Shown piece after piece: positions 43,518-52,195 of a stretch of DNA of 64,000 nt; positions within the stretch are counted from its first letter, which is position 1; each line of letters opens with the position of its first letter. The stretch comes from Myxococcales bacterium. GTDB taxonomy: Bacteria; Myxococcota_A; Polyangia; Polyangiales; Houyiibacteriaceae. The stretch is taken from the NCBI GenBank assembly GCA_029863605.1, contig JAOTVB010000015.1, positions 43,959 to 107,958 on the forward strand, in the 5' to 3' direction. A model generated the notes under the pieces. The model worked only from the letters and a program-made list of their open reading frames with translations. It did no database searches and was not told where the DNA came from. The position numbers and the translations under genes were made by a program.

Positions 43518-43880
43518 TCAAACGCCCCGAAAGAAGGCCATCGACACGCCCGCTCCCATCATTAACAAGCCCAAGCAGATCACGACGAAGCCGAGCCCGC
43601 CGAGATAACACCAGGACATGACGCTCGGTCGCTCTTCGGGAAGAAGACAGGTGTTGAACCGTAGCGGCCGCCAGTACCAACCGCGTGGCAACTCGCCTCT
43701 GGGATGGAGTACCTGATAGAGCCGTACGTGATAGATGAACCCTGTCGGCACACCCACCGCAAAACCTAGAACCGTGACCCACACGCCGTTGTAATAGAGC
43801 GTCTCCCACGGAGCGAACCAGGCGCCGCTCAGGAGACACATGAACGCGGTGACCGCGGCCACGATCCCGAGCTCACGCAT
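43518..43880 (-). CDS. Small multi-span membrane protein, unknown
   Basis: 120 residues from ATG 43880. Three to four hydrophobic segments (about 5-24, 30-52, 88-112) with a loop containing PRGELPRGWYWRPLRFN. No motif is recognised. Starts divergently from the Rieske oxygenase with 154 bases between; lies just upstream of the Tat amidohydrolase on the same strand with 22 bases between, so they may be co-transcribed. Confidence 0.6.
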   Translation of the reverse strand: MRELGIVAAVTAFMCLLSGAWFAPWETLYYNGVWVTVLGFAVGVPTGFIYHVRLYQVLHPRGELPRGWYWRPLRFNTCLLPEERPSVMSWCYLGGLGFVVICLGLLMMGAGVSMAFFRGV

Positions 43881-44034
43881 CGCCAGTCCACATCGGTTTT
43901 TTCGTCCGGACCCGCACCGACGTTCAGGGTAAACCCCCCCATCCACCGCGCGCCAACTTACGCGAAAAAACTGCGCATCTCCCGATCGGCCGGGCACTTG
44001 CACATTCTCGCTTTTCGTTATTAAACAGTCCCCG

Positions 44035-45090
44035 ATGGTGCGAACTTCGAACTTCGTGAGTCGAGAGTCGAATCGTCTCCAGGCGTTCCCGACCGGCTGG
44101 TTCCTCATCTGTTTTTCCGACGAGCTCGAGGCCGGCGGGGTGAAGTCGATCAAGTTCATGGGCCAGGACTTGGTCGTGTTTCGGACCGAGTCGGGGAAGG
44201 TGTGCTTGAGCGACGCCTTCTGCCCACACATGGGTGCTCACTTCGCCTATGGCGGCACCATCCAAGGCGAGATCTTGCGCTGCCCTTTCCACGGATTCTG
44301 TTTCGACACCGAAGGCACCTGCGTCAAGACGGGCTACGGCACGAAGCCCCCGCGCAAGGCGAAGCTCCGCACCTGGCCCCTCCAAGAAATGAACGGGCTG
44401 ATTCTCGCGTATCATCAGCAGGACTGGAATCACCCCGAGTGGACCGTGCCCGAGCTCGATGACGAGGGATGGACGCCACTGATCCATCACACCTGGGAGC
44501 TCCGCGCCAACCCTTACGACACCGCCGAGAACAGTGTCGACTTCGGGCACTTCTCGACGGTCCACGGATATCGCAAGACGGAGATTCTCCAGCCACTCCA
44601 CACTGAAGGCCCCAAGCTCACCGCGCGGTACGCGATGGATCGCGACGCCGGAGTGTTTGGGAAGAAGAACGACCTTCGCGCCGAGTTCGAGATCACCAAA
44701 TGGGGCCTGGGCTACTCGTGTGTCGAGGTCGAAGTGCCCGAATACGGGCTGCGCTCGCGGCACTTCGTGTTTCCAACGGCGATCGATTACGAGATGCTCA
44801 AGCTGAGCCTCGCGATCAGCCTCCGACACGTCGCGCACCCCGAAAAGATCAACCCGGTCCTTAGGCTCGTCCCGAAGAGTATGCTCCACAAGCTGATCCT
44901 CGGCGCGTCGATGCGCGGCTACAAGAACGACGTCTCCCAAGACTTCGAGATTTGGCGCAACAAGATCGGCGTCGAGCGCCCTCCTCTCGCTGAGGGCGAT
45001 GGCCCCATCCACGCCTTCCGAAAGTGGGCGAAGCAGTTCGACCCGAGCTCGACCGGCGAACATGATCGAGTCATCAGTGCCGCGGAATAG
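44035..45090 (+). CDS. Rieske non-heme iron oxygenase (KshA/Neverland-like)
   Basis: 351 residues. Rieske cluster C63-x-H65 (FCPHMGAHF) and C83-x2-H86 (RCPFHGFCF). The catalytic iron motif is Asp169, His172, His177 in ENSVDFGHFSTVHG, with a later NDVSQDFEIWRNK acid. Ends GDGPIHAFRKWAKQFDP. The type resembles ketosteroid 9-alpha-hydroxylase and cholesterol 7-desaturase enzymes, which hydroxylate or desaturate sterols; exact substrate unknown. It has a Rieske-less relative at 25586 with the same C-terminal motif. No reductase gene is adjacent. Confidence 0.9.
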   Translation: MVRTSNFVSRESNRLQAFPTGWFLICFSDELEAGGVKSIKFMGQDLVVFRTESGKVCLSDAFCPHMGAHFAYGGTIQGEILRCPFHGFCFDTEGTCVKTGYGTKPPRKAKLRTWPLQEMNGLILAYHQQDWNHPEWTVPELDDEGWTPLIHHTWELRANPYDTAENSVDFGHFSTVHGYRKTEILQPLHTEGPKLTARYAMDRDAGVFGKKNDLRAEFEITKWGLGYSCVEVEVPEYGLRSRHFVFPTAIDYEMLKLSLAISLRHVAHPEKINPVLRLVPKSMLHKLILGASMRGYKNDVSQDFEIWRNKIGVERPPLAEGDGPIHAFRKWAKQFDPSSTGEHDRVISAAE

Positions 45091-45110
45091 GCTCCACCGA
45101 ACGCTGGCTG

Positions 45111-47312
45111 CTAGCGGCAGTCCTCTAGCGCGAGGTTTGCCTCGGCGTTTCGGAGGTCGTCTCGGTCCTCGCCGAGCGCATAGACCGGGGGGCGCCCGAT
45201 CGGGCCAGGCACCTCGACTGTGACCGGCCCTCTGATGTCGTTGCCGGTCCACACGTTGAACCATTTGCCAGCGGGGAAGTACACCACACGGCGGATCGCT
45301 CCTTCGGTCAGCACCGGAGCGACCAAGAGCGAATCGCCTAGCATATATTGATCGCTCAGGTCCCAGGTCGCCGGGTCGTTCGGGAAGTTGAGCATCATGT
45401 GTCGAAGGATGGGCGCGCCGGTCGTCTCCCACTCGGCAGCGAGCGTGACGAGCTCGTCCATGAGCGCGCAGTGAACATAGGTGAACTTTCGAAAATGCGC
45501 GGTGGTCTCTTGGTCGCTGTCCCAGCGGTGGTTGTTCACTTTGTCTGCGCCTTGATGCGTCCGCATTATCGGGGTGAAGGCGCCGAGCTCGGTCCACCGC
45601 TGGTAGAGCTCTTTGGTGCTCGGGCCGTCCTCCTCAGCAAAACCGGCGTCAAAACCGGCGATGTCGTGGGTCACGAACGGTTGACCCGCGAGCCCCAGGT
45701 TGATCAAGGCGGGGACCACGGTGGGCAATCCGTCGAGGTCGCTCCAGTTGGTTTCTTGGTCACCGGCCCAATGAATCTGCGCCACGCTTTGGACACCAGT
45801 GAAGCCCGACCGCGCGAACATCACCCAGTCGCCGTCGGGGCGCACTGCCTCCATCGCCTCGCGGGTGGCGCGTTGCCAATCGATGGGGAAGGCGTTGCGG
45901 CGCTCGACGCCATCGCTACCATCGCTGGCCACCGCATCGAGCGGAATCCACTCGCCGAAGTCGGCCATCCAGCCGTCCACGCCATAGTCGCGCACGATGT
46001 TGGCAAGTGACTCGGCAATGAAATCCACGGTCGCTAGATTGGAGAAATCGGGATGCCCGTTTATCTCTGGAATGTTCGGGTCGACGAGTGGGCAGTAGGT
46101 ATCACCGCATTCCGGATGGCCGGCGCCTACAGGAGCCTTCACCAGAAGACCCATCTCCTCCATCGCCGAGAACCGCTGATCGACGCCCCCAATAAGGCCT
46201 GGATCGCGAACGATGAAGGGGTTCACATAGGTCAGGAAACGGTACCCTCGGTCATGCAGGCCACTCACCATCTCCCCAAACTCGGGGTAGCAAACGCTGC
46301 AGTCCTCCCTCCCGGAGCAGAAATCTTCTGGGATGCAGACTTCCCTCGGCTCCCAGACGTACCGAACTCCTAATCCGCCGCCGAAGTTGATGCGAACGCC
46401 GCCCCAATCCTGAACCCACATCGCCGATACGGGTATGTTGGCGGCCTCGAGCGCGTCGACTTCCCCGAGAACCGCATCGCGACCCCCCTGCGAGCCGATC
46501 CACAACGAGTATGCCCAGAGCGGAGGCTGAGCCGGCCGACCGACGAGGTCTCCGAGCTGGCGAATCACGTGCACAGGTGTCGGTCCGTGGAAAACGCGCC
46601 ACACGACGGGTGCGCCACTCACGACCTCGATCCACGCGATGTCCTGATCGGTTGCGCAAAGGTCCACCTCGACGAGACGCTTGGTGTCGAAGAGTACGCC
46701 GAATCCGCGTGCATCGACGTAGTACGGCATCGGGAAGTACGTGGTGTGCTTGTCACCCGCGATGCCGCCGGACCCATTTCGGCCGTTCCCTTGCTCGGCG
46801 ACCAGGAGCTGGAACTTCTCGCCACGCTGATTAGTAGCGTTGTACTGCTCACCGAAGCCGTGGAAAGTGCCCTCTTCGTCGCAGCGAACGCCGACCGCGA
46901 TCGAATCAGCAGCGGCCCCTACGAGCTCGAGCCGAAACTCGCTTGCCTCCTCGCTCACGGCTTTGGCGGTCAGCGTTGCCTGGCGTGTCCGGTCCGCGTT
47001 GGCGTATTGGACCGTGGCGCCAGACTCGTCGTTGGCCACACTTTCCACCGCCAGCCGATCGACCACCTCGCCGCCTCTGATGAGCCGCGTGGGTTGCGCT
47101 GTGTACTCCTTTTCCCCCGAAAAGTTTCGCACGACCGGCCCGGTTGGCGCCGACGCAAACAACGTACGCTCGCCGACGATGACCTCGACCGTGCCGTCTT
47201 CGCTCGCCACGATCTGCACCACTTCCGTCGGCGAGGAGCCGTCATCGCCGCTCCCGCATCCCACTCCGATCCATAAGAAAGCACCCAAGCCCAAAAGCCA
47301 TGATCGCCACAT
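45111..47312 (-). CDS. GH31 glycoside hydrolase lipoprotein, sulfoquinovosidase-like
   Basis: 733 residues, lipobox GVGC with Cys19. GH31 catalytic elements: MWVQDWGG, nucleophile Asp451 in DGWMADFGEW, acid/base Asp518 in IHWAGDQETNW, and THDIAGF. Relative to E. coli YihQ, sulfoquinovose-binding positions appear as Gln275 (SQGG), Gln301 (QDWGG), Arg317 and Trp320 (RYVW), Arg501 (ARSGF), with Phe554 for the usual Tyr. This points to a sulfoquinovosidase-like specificity rather than plain alpha-glucosidase; inference. The YihQ enzyme is cytosolic, this one is exported. Follows an SMP-30-like gene on the same strand. Confidence 0.85.
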   Translation of the reverse strand: MWRSWLLGLGAFLWIGVGCGSGDDGSSPTEVVQIVASEDGTVEVIVGERTLFASAPTGPVVRNFSGEKEYTAQPTRLIRGGEVVDRLAVESVANDESGATVQYANADRTRQATLTAKAVSEEASEFRLELVGAAADSIAVGVRCDEEGTFHGFGEQYNATNQRGEKFQLLVAEQGNGRNGSGGIAGDKHTTYFPMPYYVDARGFGVLFDTKRLVEVDLCATDQDIAWIEVVSGAPVVWRVFHGPTPVHVIRQLGDLVGRPAQPPLWAYSLWIGSQGGRDAVLGEVDALEAANIPVSAMWVQDWGGVRINFGGGLGVRYVWEPREVCIPEDFCSGREDCSVCYPEFGEMVSGLHDRGYRFLTYVNPFIVRDPGLIGGVDQRFSAMEEMGLLVKAPVGAGHPECGDTYCPLVDPNIPEINGHPDFSNLATVDFIAESLANIVRDYGVDGWMADFGEWIPLDAVASDGSDGVERRNAFPIDWQRATREAMEAVRPDGDWVMFARSGFTGVQSVAQIHWAGDQETNWSDLDGLPTVVPALINLGLAGQPFVTHDIAGFDAGFAEEDGPSTKELYQRWTELGAFTPIMRTHQGADKVNNHRWDSDQETTAHFRKFTYVHCALMDELVTLAAEWETTGAPILRHMMLNFPNDPATWDLSDQYMLGDSLLVAPVLTEGAIRRVVYFPAGKWFNVWTGNDIRGPVTVEVPGPIGRPPVYALGEDRDDLRNAEANLALEDCR

Positions 47313-47384
47313 CGTGCCGCTCCTACCTAAGAGTACGGAAGGATCCCCGAACCGGGACGGCTTGGCAAGCGGACAGCCTAGTGC

Positions 47385-48461
47385 CTAGGGAAGCGTCGAC
47401 ACGCGGATGCGGCCCCAGCTTGGCTCGGAAAGGCTGCCGACATAGAGCCAGTCGCTGAACTGTTCCGCACTGGTCGTCATAGAGAAGCGGGCGCCGTCGA
47501 CGTCTTGGAGGTTGTGAACGACGTTGCCCTCTGCATCGAGACCCAACACGAACGGATGCCGCACGGGCTTCGGCTGAAGTGCCGACGGAATTCGATGGAT
47601 GATCTTCCGAAGCCACGGGCGCTCCGCGGCGCCATCGAGCACTGCATCGCGCGGAGCGTAAAACGCCAACCAGAAGATCCCCTCGGCACCTGTCGAAATG
47701 CCATCGGGAAAGCCCGGCAGATTATCGACGAATACGTCGACCCAACCGGCTTTCGGGCCGCGCACGAACGCCCGCTTGATCCGGTATCGCATGGTCTCGT
47801 TCACGAGGACATACGTTTCGTCTGGAGAGACGGCCACTCCGTTGGCAAAATGGAGCTCGCTGAGCACCACGTCGCATTCACCTGTGTTGATGTCGTATTT
47901 GAGCAGCCTGCCGTTGGGCGCACTCTCGAGGGCCTCGTTCATGACCTCGCGTTGGTTCCATTTGTAAGAAGCATCCGAGAACCAGGCGACGTTCTGCGAG
48001 TCGACGTCGACGTCGTTGGTGAAGCCGAGCGGATGATATCCGGTCTCGGTGCACAGCACGGTCGTTTTGCCATCTCGATCGATCGAAAGAAGCCCCTTGA
48101 ACGCATCTGCAACGATGAGATTCCCGTCGTTGTCGAAATCCAAGCCGAGCGGCCTGCCCCCCGTTTCCGCAAACACCTCGACGCTCGCTCCGTCGGGCGA
48201 GTAGCGGAGGATCTGCCCCTCGTGTACGCCAACGTAAACCTTACCCTCGGCATCGATGGCGACATCCTCGGGCCCGTGCGCGTTGGGCGTCGTGAACAGC
48301 TCCATTCCTTGGAGCACCCGATTGGGGGCGAAGTCCCCCGCTAACGGTGGGGCCTCTTTCGTCGTCCACGATGTCGGCTCGATCGGCACGGGCCACAGCA
48401 AAAGATAGACCACGAAAACGGCAAGTACAGCGCCCAAAAGAGCCATCGTGCGTCCCATCAT
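47385..48461 (-). CDS. SMP-30/strictosidine-synthase-like membrane-anchored lactonase
   Basis: 358 residues. One N-terminal membrane helix (ALLGAVLAVFVVYLLLWPVP) then a six-blade propeller with FAETGGRPLGLDFDNDGNLIVAD, NDVDVDSQNVAWFSDAS, FANGVAVSPDETYVLVNET and LPGFPDGIS. These match the strictosidine synthase/SMP-30 group; relatives act as gluconolactonases or paraoxonase-like hydrolases. Its start overlaps the stop of the preceding gene by one base (TGATG). Next to a GH31 enzyme with sulfoquinovosidase-type residues, a sugar-lactone substrate is conceivable. Confidence 0.85.
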   Translation of the reverse strand: MMGRTMALLGAVLAVFVVYLLLWPVPIEPTSWTTKEAPPLAGDFAPNRVLQGMELFTTPNAHGPEDVAIDAEGKVYVGVHEGQILRYSPDGASVEVFAETGGRPLGLDFDNDGNLIVADAFKGLLSIDRDGKTTVLCTETGYHPLGFTNDVDVDSQNVAWFSDASYKWNQREVMNEALESAPNGRLLKYDINTGECDVVLSELHFANGVAVSPDETYVLVNETMRYRIKRAFVRGPKAGWVDVFVDNLPGFPDGISTGAEGIFWLAFYAPRDAVLDGAAERPWLRKIIHRIPSALQPKPVRHPFVLGLDAEGNVVHNLQDVDGARFSMTTSAEQFSDWLYVGSLSEPSWGRIRVSTLP

Positions 48462-49096
48462 CAGTCCCCCTCAGCTTGCGGCGTTTTGGCCTCGGCGTTT
48501 CGTTTCGCCAGAGTCGGATCGTTGATCAGCCCCATGACGGTGACGGACAATAGGTCTTCATCGGCTTTGCCCAAAGGACAGAGCTCCTTGCCGAGGTAAA
48601 CGCACGCCGCCCTTCGAGCCTCGTCGGCATCCTCGACGAACTTGCCTTTCTGGGTGTACCAGATCCCCTTCGGTGTGCGCGCGAGCATGCCATTGGGGTA
48701 CTTCCAGCGGCCGAGCGCGGTCTTGGCTGTCGGGCCACTCGGATAGAACCACTCGCCTTGCCGGCTCTTGGCAATGCGGCCGTTTGGATGGTTGAGCTCG
48801 CGGAACGAGCGCGTGATCGGCCGCCCGTTCGTCCACGTGGTCGTCGGCGCGCGGGTGACCCGGTACCCCACGTACGGGGCGCAGACGTCTCGCTTCACTT
48901 GGGATAGGTTTCGTTTTTCGTCGACCGTCAGAATGCGTCGGACGCGGGTCGGATCGTCGAGGCGAGCGAGGAAGTCCATGATCGTGAGCTCCTCGCAGGT
49001 CGGCGATGCCATCAGGGTCTGCTGAGTCGAAGCCGAGTCGACCAACAACCAGGAAAGGCAAGCAGCAGCGACGATGACCGTGAGCCTGCGAAACAT
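48461..49096 (-). CDS. Exported protein with short repeat (MORN-like), unknown
   Basis: 211 residues with a signal peptide (MFRRLTVIVAAACLSWLLV). The middle has repeated 'NG.....G.W.YP.G' units (NGRPITRSF, NGRIAKSRQGEWFYPSG, GRWKYPNGMLA, KGIWYTQKGKF), like MORN or toxin_YwqK repeats. Two Cys near residue 70 and two near 160 may form disulphides. It is the first of three minus-strand genes ending in the GH31 enzyme, and 23 bases behind the polyphosphate kinase stop. No function can be named. Confidence 0.65.
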   Translation of the reverse strand: MFRRLTVIVAAACLSWLLVDSASTQQTLMASPTCEELTIMDFLARLDDPTRVRRILTVDEKRNLSQVKRDVCAPYVGYRVTRAPTTTWTNGRPITRSFRELNHPNGRIAKSRQGEWFYPSGPTAKTALGRWKYPNGMLARTPKGIWYTQKGKFVEDADEARRAACVYLGKELCPLGKADEDLLSVTVMGLINDPTLAKRNAEAKTPQAEGD

Positions 49097-49119
49097 GCGG
49101 GGGCAGGCCCACCCTCCCG

Positions 49120-51315
49120 CTATTCGTCTGCGGGCGCAAGGCCCCTCGGGCCGCGTGCGCTTCGCCTTCGCAGGCGATTGGCTTCATTAAACCGGGCGTC
49201 GGCCCACTTGATGGTTTGCTGATGTGCGGTTTCCGCGTTTGGGCCGCCATTGCGTTGAATGTACGTACCGTCCGGCTGCATGTCCCAGGCGCTTCGCTGA
49301 TCGCCGAGCAGGGTGTTCAACATGACCCGTAGCTCTTGTTGCAGAGGCTTTGGCTCTACCGGCGCGAGCACTTCGACCCTGCTCACCAGATTACGAGTCA
49401 TGCAGTCTGCGGAACCGATGTAGTACTCCTCTTCGCCGCCGTTTCGGAAGTAGTAGATCCGAGAATGCTCGAGGAACCGGCCGACGATGCTGATCACGCG
49501 CACGTTGTCCGACAGCCCAGGAACGCGGGGACGTAGCCGGCAGGAGTCTCGCACGATGAGGTCGACGCGAACCCCAGCTTGCGACGCTTCGTACAGTGCT
49601 CGGGTGATGTCGACATCTTCGAGAGCGTTGGTCTTGATCTGAATCAGCCCCTCCTCGCCTTTTTCGACTTGGCGGATCTCTCGACGAATCTTCGAGAGCA
49701 GCGCCGGTTTGAGGAGCTTCGGTGCGGGTAGGAGCTTTTTGTAGTCGCGCCTCGGTTTGTAGCCAGTGGTGAGATAATTGAAGAGCTCGGTCGCATCGCG
49801 TCCGATGTCGGGATCGCAGGTCAGCAACCCGATGTCGCAGTAGAGCTTCGCCGTCTCTTCATGATAGTTTCCGGTGCCGACATGTACGTAGCGCCGCAGC
49901 CCGTCGTGGTCGCGGCGAACGACGAGGATGACCTTACAATGCGTTTTGAGGCCGACGACTCCGTAGGTCACGTGAATGCCAGCCCGCTCGAGCTTGCTGG
50001 CCCAGTTGATGTTGGCCTCTTCATCGAATCGAGCCTTGAGCTCGACTACGACAGCCACCTGCTTGCCGTTGAGGGCAGCGTTGATCAAATGCTGGATGAC
50101 CCGCGACTTTGCCGAGGTCCGGTAGAGGGTCATCTTGATCGCGCGGACCTTCGGATCCTCGCTCGCTTCTCGCAAGAACCGGCCGACCGAAGTCCCAAAA
50201 GCCTCATACGGATGGTGCATCAAGAACGCTTTGTGGTTGCGGATCGCGTGGAAGATGTTGCTCCGCCCGACGAGGGCTGCCGGATCGACCGGCCGGTGGT
50301 CTGGGTCGCGGTGCTCGGGTAGGTCGAGCCGGGCAAGCTGGGAGAGGTTACCGAGACCGACGAAACCATCCACTTCAAAGACGTCCGATTGCTCATCGAG
50401 GCCGAGCTCTGCGGCAAGGCGCCCTCGGTGCGTCGCATCCATCCCGCGTGCCACTTGTAACCTCACGATCGGCGCGAACTTGCGCTCTCGGAGCTCGGAC
50501 TCGATCAGCGCGAGCAGGTCGTCTGCCTCGTCCTCGTCGCTTTCCACATCAGCATTGCGGGTAACCCGGAAGAGCTCGGTCCGCTCGACGACCATCCCTG
50601 GGAACAGGAGATCCAGGTTCTGGGCCATGATCTCCTCGAGCGGCACGAAGACGAGCGAATCGCGAAGCTGGACGAATCGCGGCACGCCGGCTCCGAGGGG
50701 AACCTTCACTCGTGCCATGAGAGGTGTTGGGTCGTTCGGGTAGTGCAACGAAACGAGCAGGTTGAGCGACAGGTTCGAAACGAACGGAAAGGGATGCGCG
50801 GGATCCATGGCCTGCGGCGTCACTAATGGAAAGATGTTGTCGAGGTAGTCGTCGCGCAGCCACTTGCGATCCTTTTCGCGGAGCGACTCGCACGATGCAA
50901 CCTGCACGCCAGCGTCGGAAAGGCTCCGTCGAAGCTCCACCCAGAGGGCCTGCTTCTCGACCGTGAGGGATCGTATGACCTCGTAGGTTTCGCTGATCTG
51001 TTGGATCGGCGTCCGCCCGTCGACGGTGAGCTCGTGAACCCCGGCCGCAACCTGCTGCTTCAGGCCTCCGATGCGCTTCATGAAGAACTCGTCGAGGATC
51101 GAGCCCGTGATCGCCAGAAACTTCACCCTCTCGAGCAATGGGGTTCGCGTGTCTTGAGCCTCGTGCAACACCCTCTTCACGAACTCGAGCCAAGTGAGCT
51201 CTCGATTGAGGTACTGTTCTGGTACGTCGAGGGCTACCTTGGGTGAAGGTCGACCGTCCCCGTCAGAGGTGGCTTTTTGCGGGTGGCCGTTGGTGGTCGT
51301 CGTGGGTGAGCTCAT
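49120..51315 (-). CDS. ppk1: Polyphosphate kinase 1
   Basis: 731 residues. N-terminal YLNRELTWLEFVKRVLHEA, SILDEFFMKRIGGLK, the active-site histidine region GVVGLKTHCKVILVVRR, and YVHVGTGNYHEETAKLY then FNYLTTG. It makes polyphosphate reversibly from ATP. Length matches the family plus a ~25-residue Ser/Thr leader. ATG 51315 is used; GTG 51348 is in frame. Upstream is a short palindrome (51363-51380) shared with the divergent TetR gene. Downstream genes on the strand encode exported proteins. Confidence 0.95.
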   Translation of the reverse strand: MSSPTTTTNGHPQKATSDGDGRPSPKVALDVPEQYLNRELTWLEFVKRVLHEAQDTRTPLLERVKFLAITGSILDEFFMKRIGGLKQQVAAGVHELTVDGRTPIQQISETYEVIRSLTVEKQALWVELRRSLSDAGVQVASCESLREKDRKWLRDDYLDNIFPLVTPQAMDPAHPFPFVSNLSLNLLVSLHYPNDPTPLMARVKVPLGAGVPRFVQLRDSLVFVPLEEIMAQNLDLLFPGMVVERTELFRVTRNADVESDEDEADDLLALIESELRERKFAPIVRLQVARGMDATHRGRLAAELGLDEQSDVFEVDGFVGLGNLSQLARLDLPEHRDPDHRPVDPAALVGRSNIFHAIRNHKAFLMHHPYEAFGTSVGRFLREASEDPKVRAIKMTLYRTSAKSRVIQHLINAALNGKQVAVVVELKARFDEEANINWASKLERAGIHVTYGVVGLKTHCKVILVVRRDHDGLRRYVHVGTGNYHEETAKLYCDIGLLTCDPDIGRDATELFNYLTTGYKPRRDYKKLLPAPKLLKPALLSKIRREIRQVEKGEEGLIQIKTNALEDVDITRALYEASQAGVRVDLIVRDSCRLRPRVPGLSDNVRVISIVGRFLEHSRIYYFRNGGEEEYYIGSADCMTRNLVSRVEVLAPVEPKPLQQELRVMLNTLLGDQRSAWDMQPDGTYIQRNGGPNAETAHQQTIKWADARFNEANRLRRRSARGPRGLAPADE

Positions 51316-51362
51316 CGATCCGCTGATCTTTAGATTGTAGCCTGTCACCTAGGGTCCGAGCC

Positions 51363-51380
51363 AAGTGCCAAATTGCACTT
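51363..51380. promoter_or_regulatory. Palindrome between ppk1 and tetR-type gene
   Basis: AAGTGC-CAAATT-GCACTT, perfect 6-base arms with an AT-rich centre, 48 bases upstream of the ppk1 ATG and upstream of the TetR-type gene. A plausible operator; differs from the palindrome at 52121. Confidence 0.4.
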
Positions 51381-51439
51381 CGACGGCAACCCCCGTAGGC
51401 TGGGCGATCCAGCGCTCAAAAAAGAGCTTCCGCAGTCAA

Positions 51440-52093
51440 GTGCCTTCGAAAAGCGACCCACTCACTCCGCGCCGGCAACCGAGCCAGGACCGCTCGAAAG
51501 ACCGCGTGGAGCGCATCCTCGACGCGACCGCGCAGTTGCTCGGCCAGATGCCGGTCGACAAGATCACGACCGCTGCGATCGCCGAGACCGCGGGCGTGCC
51601 GATCGGCTCGGTTTATCAATACTTTCCCAACAAGCTTTCCGTGCTTGCCCAGCTCGCGCGGCGGGTGATGGAGAAGGTCGACTCGACGACGGCGAGCTTG
51701 ATCGCCGAGGACTTTGGCGTTTTGCCTTGGCATCAAGCGATCGATCGCGCGGTCGACGCAACAATCGAAGGCTATGCGCGACAACCTGGCTACGTGCAGC
51801 TTCTTCTGAGCATTCGTCCGACCCCCGAGTTCCGCGAGATCACCGACGAGTCGAACGACCGAGTCGCGGCAATGATGGCCCTTCACCCGGCGCTACAAGC
51901 GGTCATCCCCCCCGATCGAATCGAGCTCGTTACCCGCGCCGCGATCAAAGCGGTCAACGCCCTTCAAGATTGGGCACTTTCGATCCATGACCCTAAGCTC
52001 GCGGCTCAAATCATCCAAGAAATGAAAACTCTGCTGAAAGGCTACCTGGCGGTCTACATGGGCGAACCAGACTCTCGCCACAAATCCCAATAA
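51440..52093 (+). CDS. TetR/AcrR-family transcriptional regulator
   Basis: 217 residues. Typical N-terminal helix-turn-helix: DRVERILDATAQLLGQ, ITTAAIAETAGVPIGSVYQYFPNKLSVLAQL. The C-terminal ligand/dimer domain is variable. Only GTG starts are available (51440; another at 51365), with no convincing ribosome site, so the N-terminus is uncertain. Immediately downstream lies a perfect 17-base palindrome in front of the beta-helix/cytochrome operon, its most likely target. Confidence 0.88.
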   Translation: MPSKSDPLTPRRQPSQDRSKDRVERILDATAQLLGQMPVDKITTAAIAETAGVPIGSVYQYFPNKLSVLAQLARRVMEKVDSTTASLIAEDFGVLPWHQAIDRAVDATIEGYARQPGYVQLLLSIRPTPEFREITDESNDRVAAMMALHPALQAVIPPDRIELVTRAAIKAVNALQDWALSIHDPKLAAQIIQEMKTLLKGYLAVYMGEPDSRHKSQ

Positions 52094-52120
52094 AAGCCGA
52101 GGTCTAGAAGAAGAGCAAAT

Positions 52121-52137
52121 AGTGAGTAATACTCACT
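52121..52137. promoter_or_regulatory. Perfect palindromic operator upstream of the beta-helix/cytochrome genes
   Basis: AGTGAGTAATACTCACT: 7-base arms around AAT. It lies 28 bases after the TetR-type stop and 59 bases before the start of the beta-helix gene. The size, symmetry and position are as expected for a TetR-family operator. Confidence 0.7.
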
Positions 52138-52195
52138 TTCCAAACTCAGTCGTTAGTGTTACATGGCGAAAAGACTTTGGAGGAGGAGCCCGAGC

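Noticed and set aside
43924..45597. Long minus-strand open reading frame opposite the Rieske oxygenase
   Set aside because: Antisense shadow of strongly conserved genes on both strands; low-complexity Arg-rich translation with no motif.
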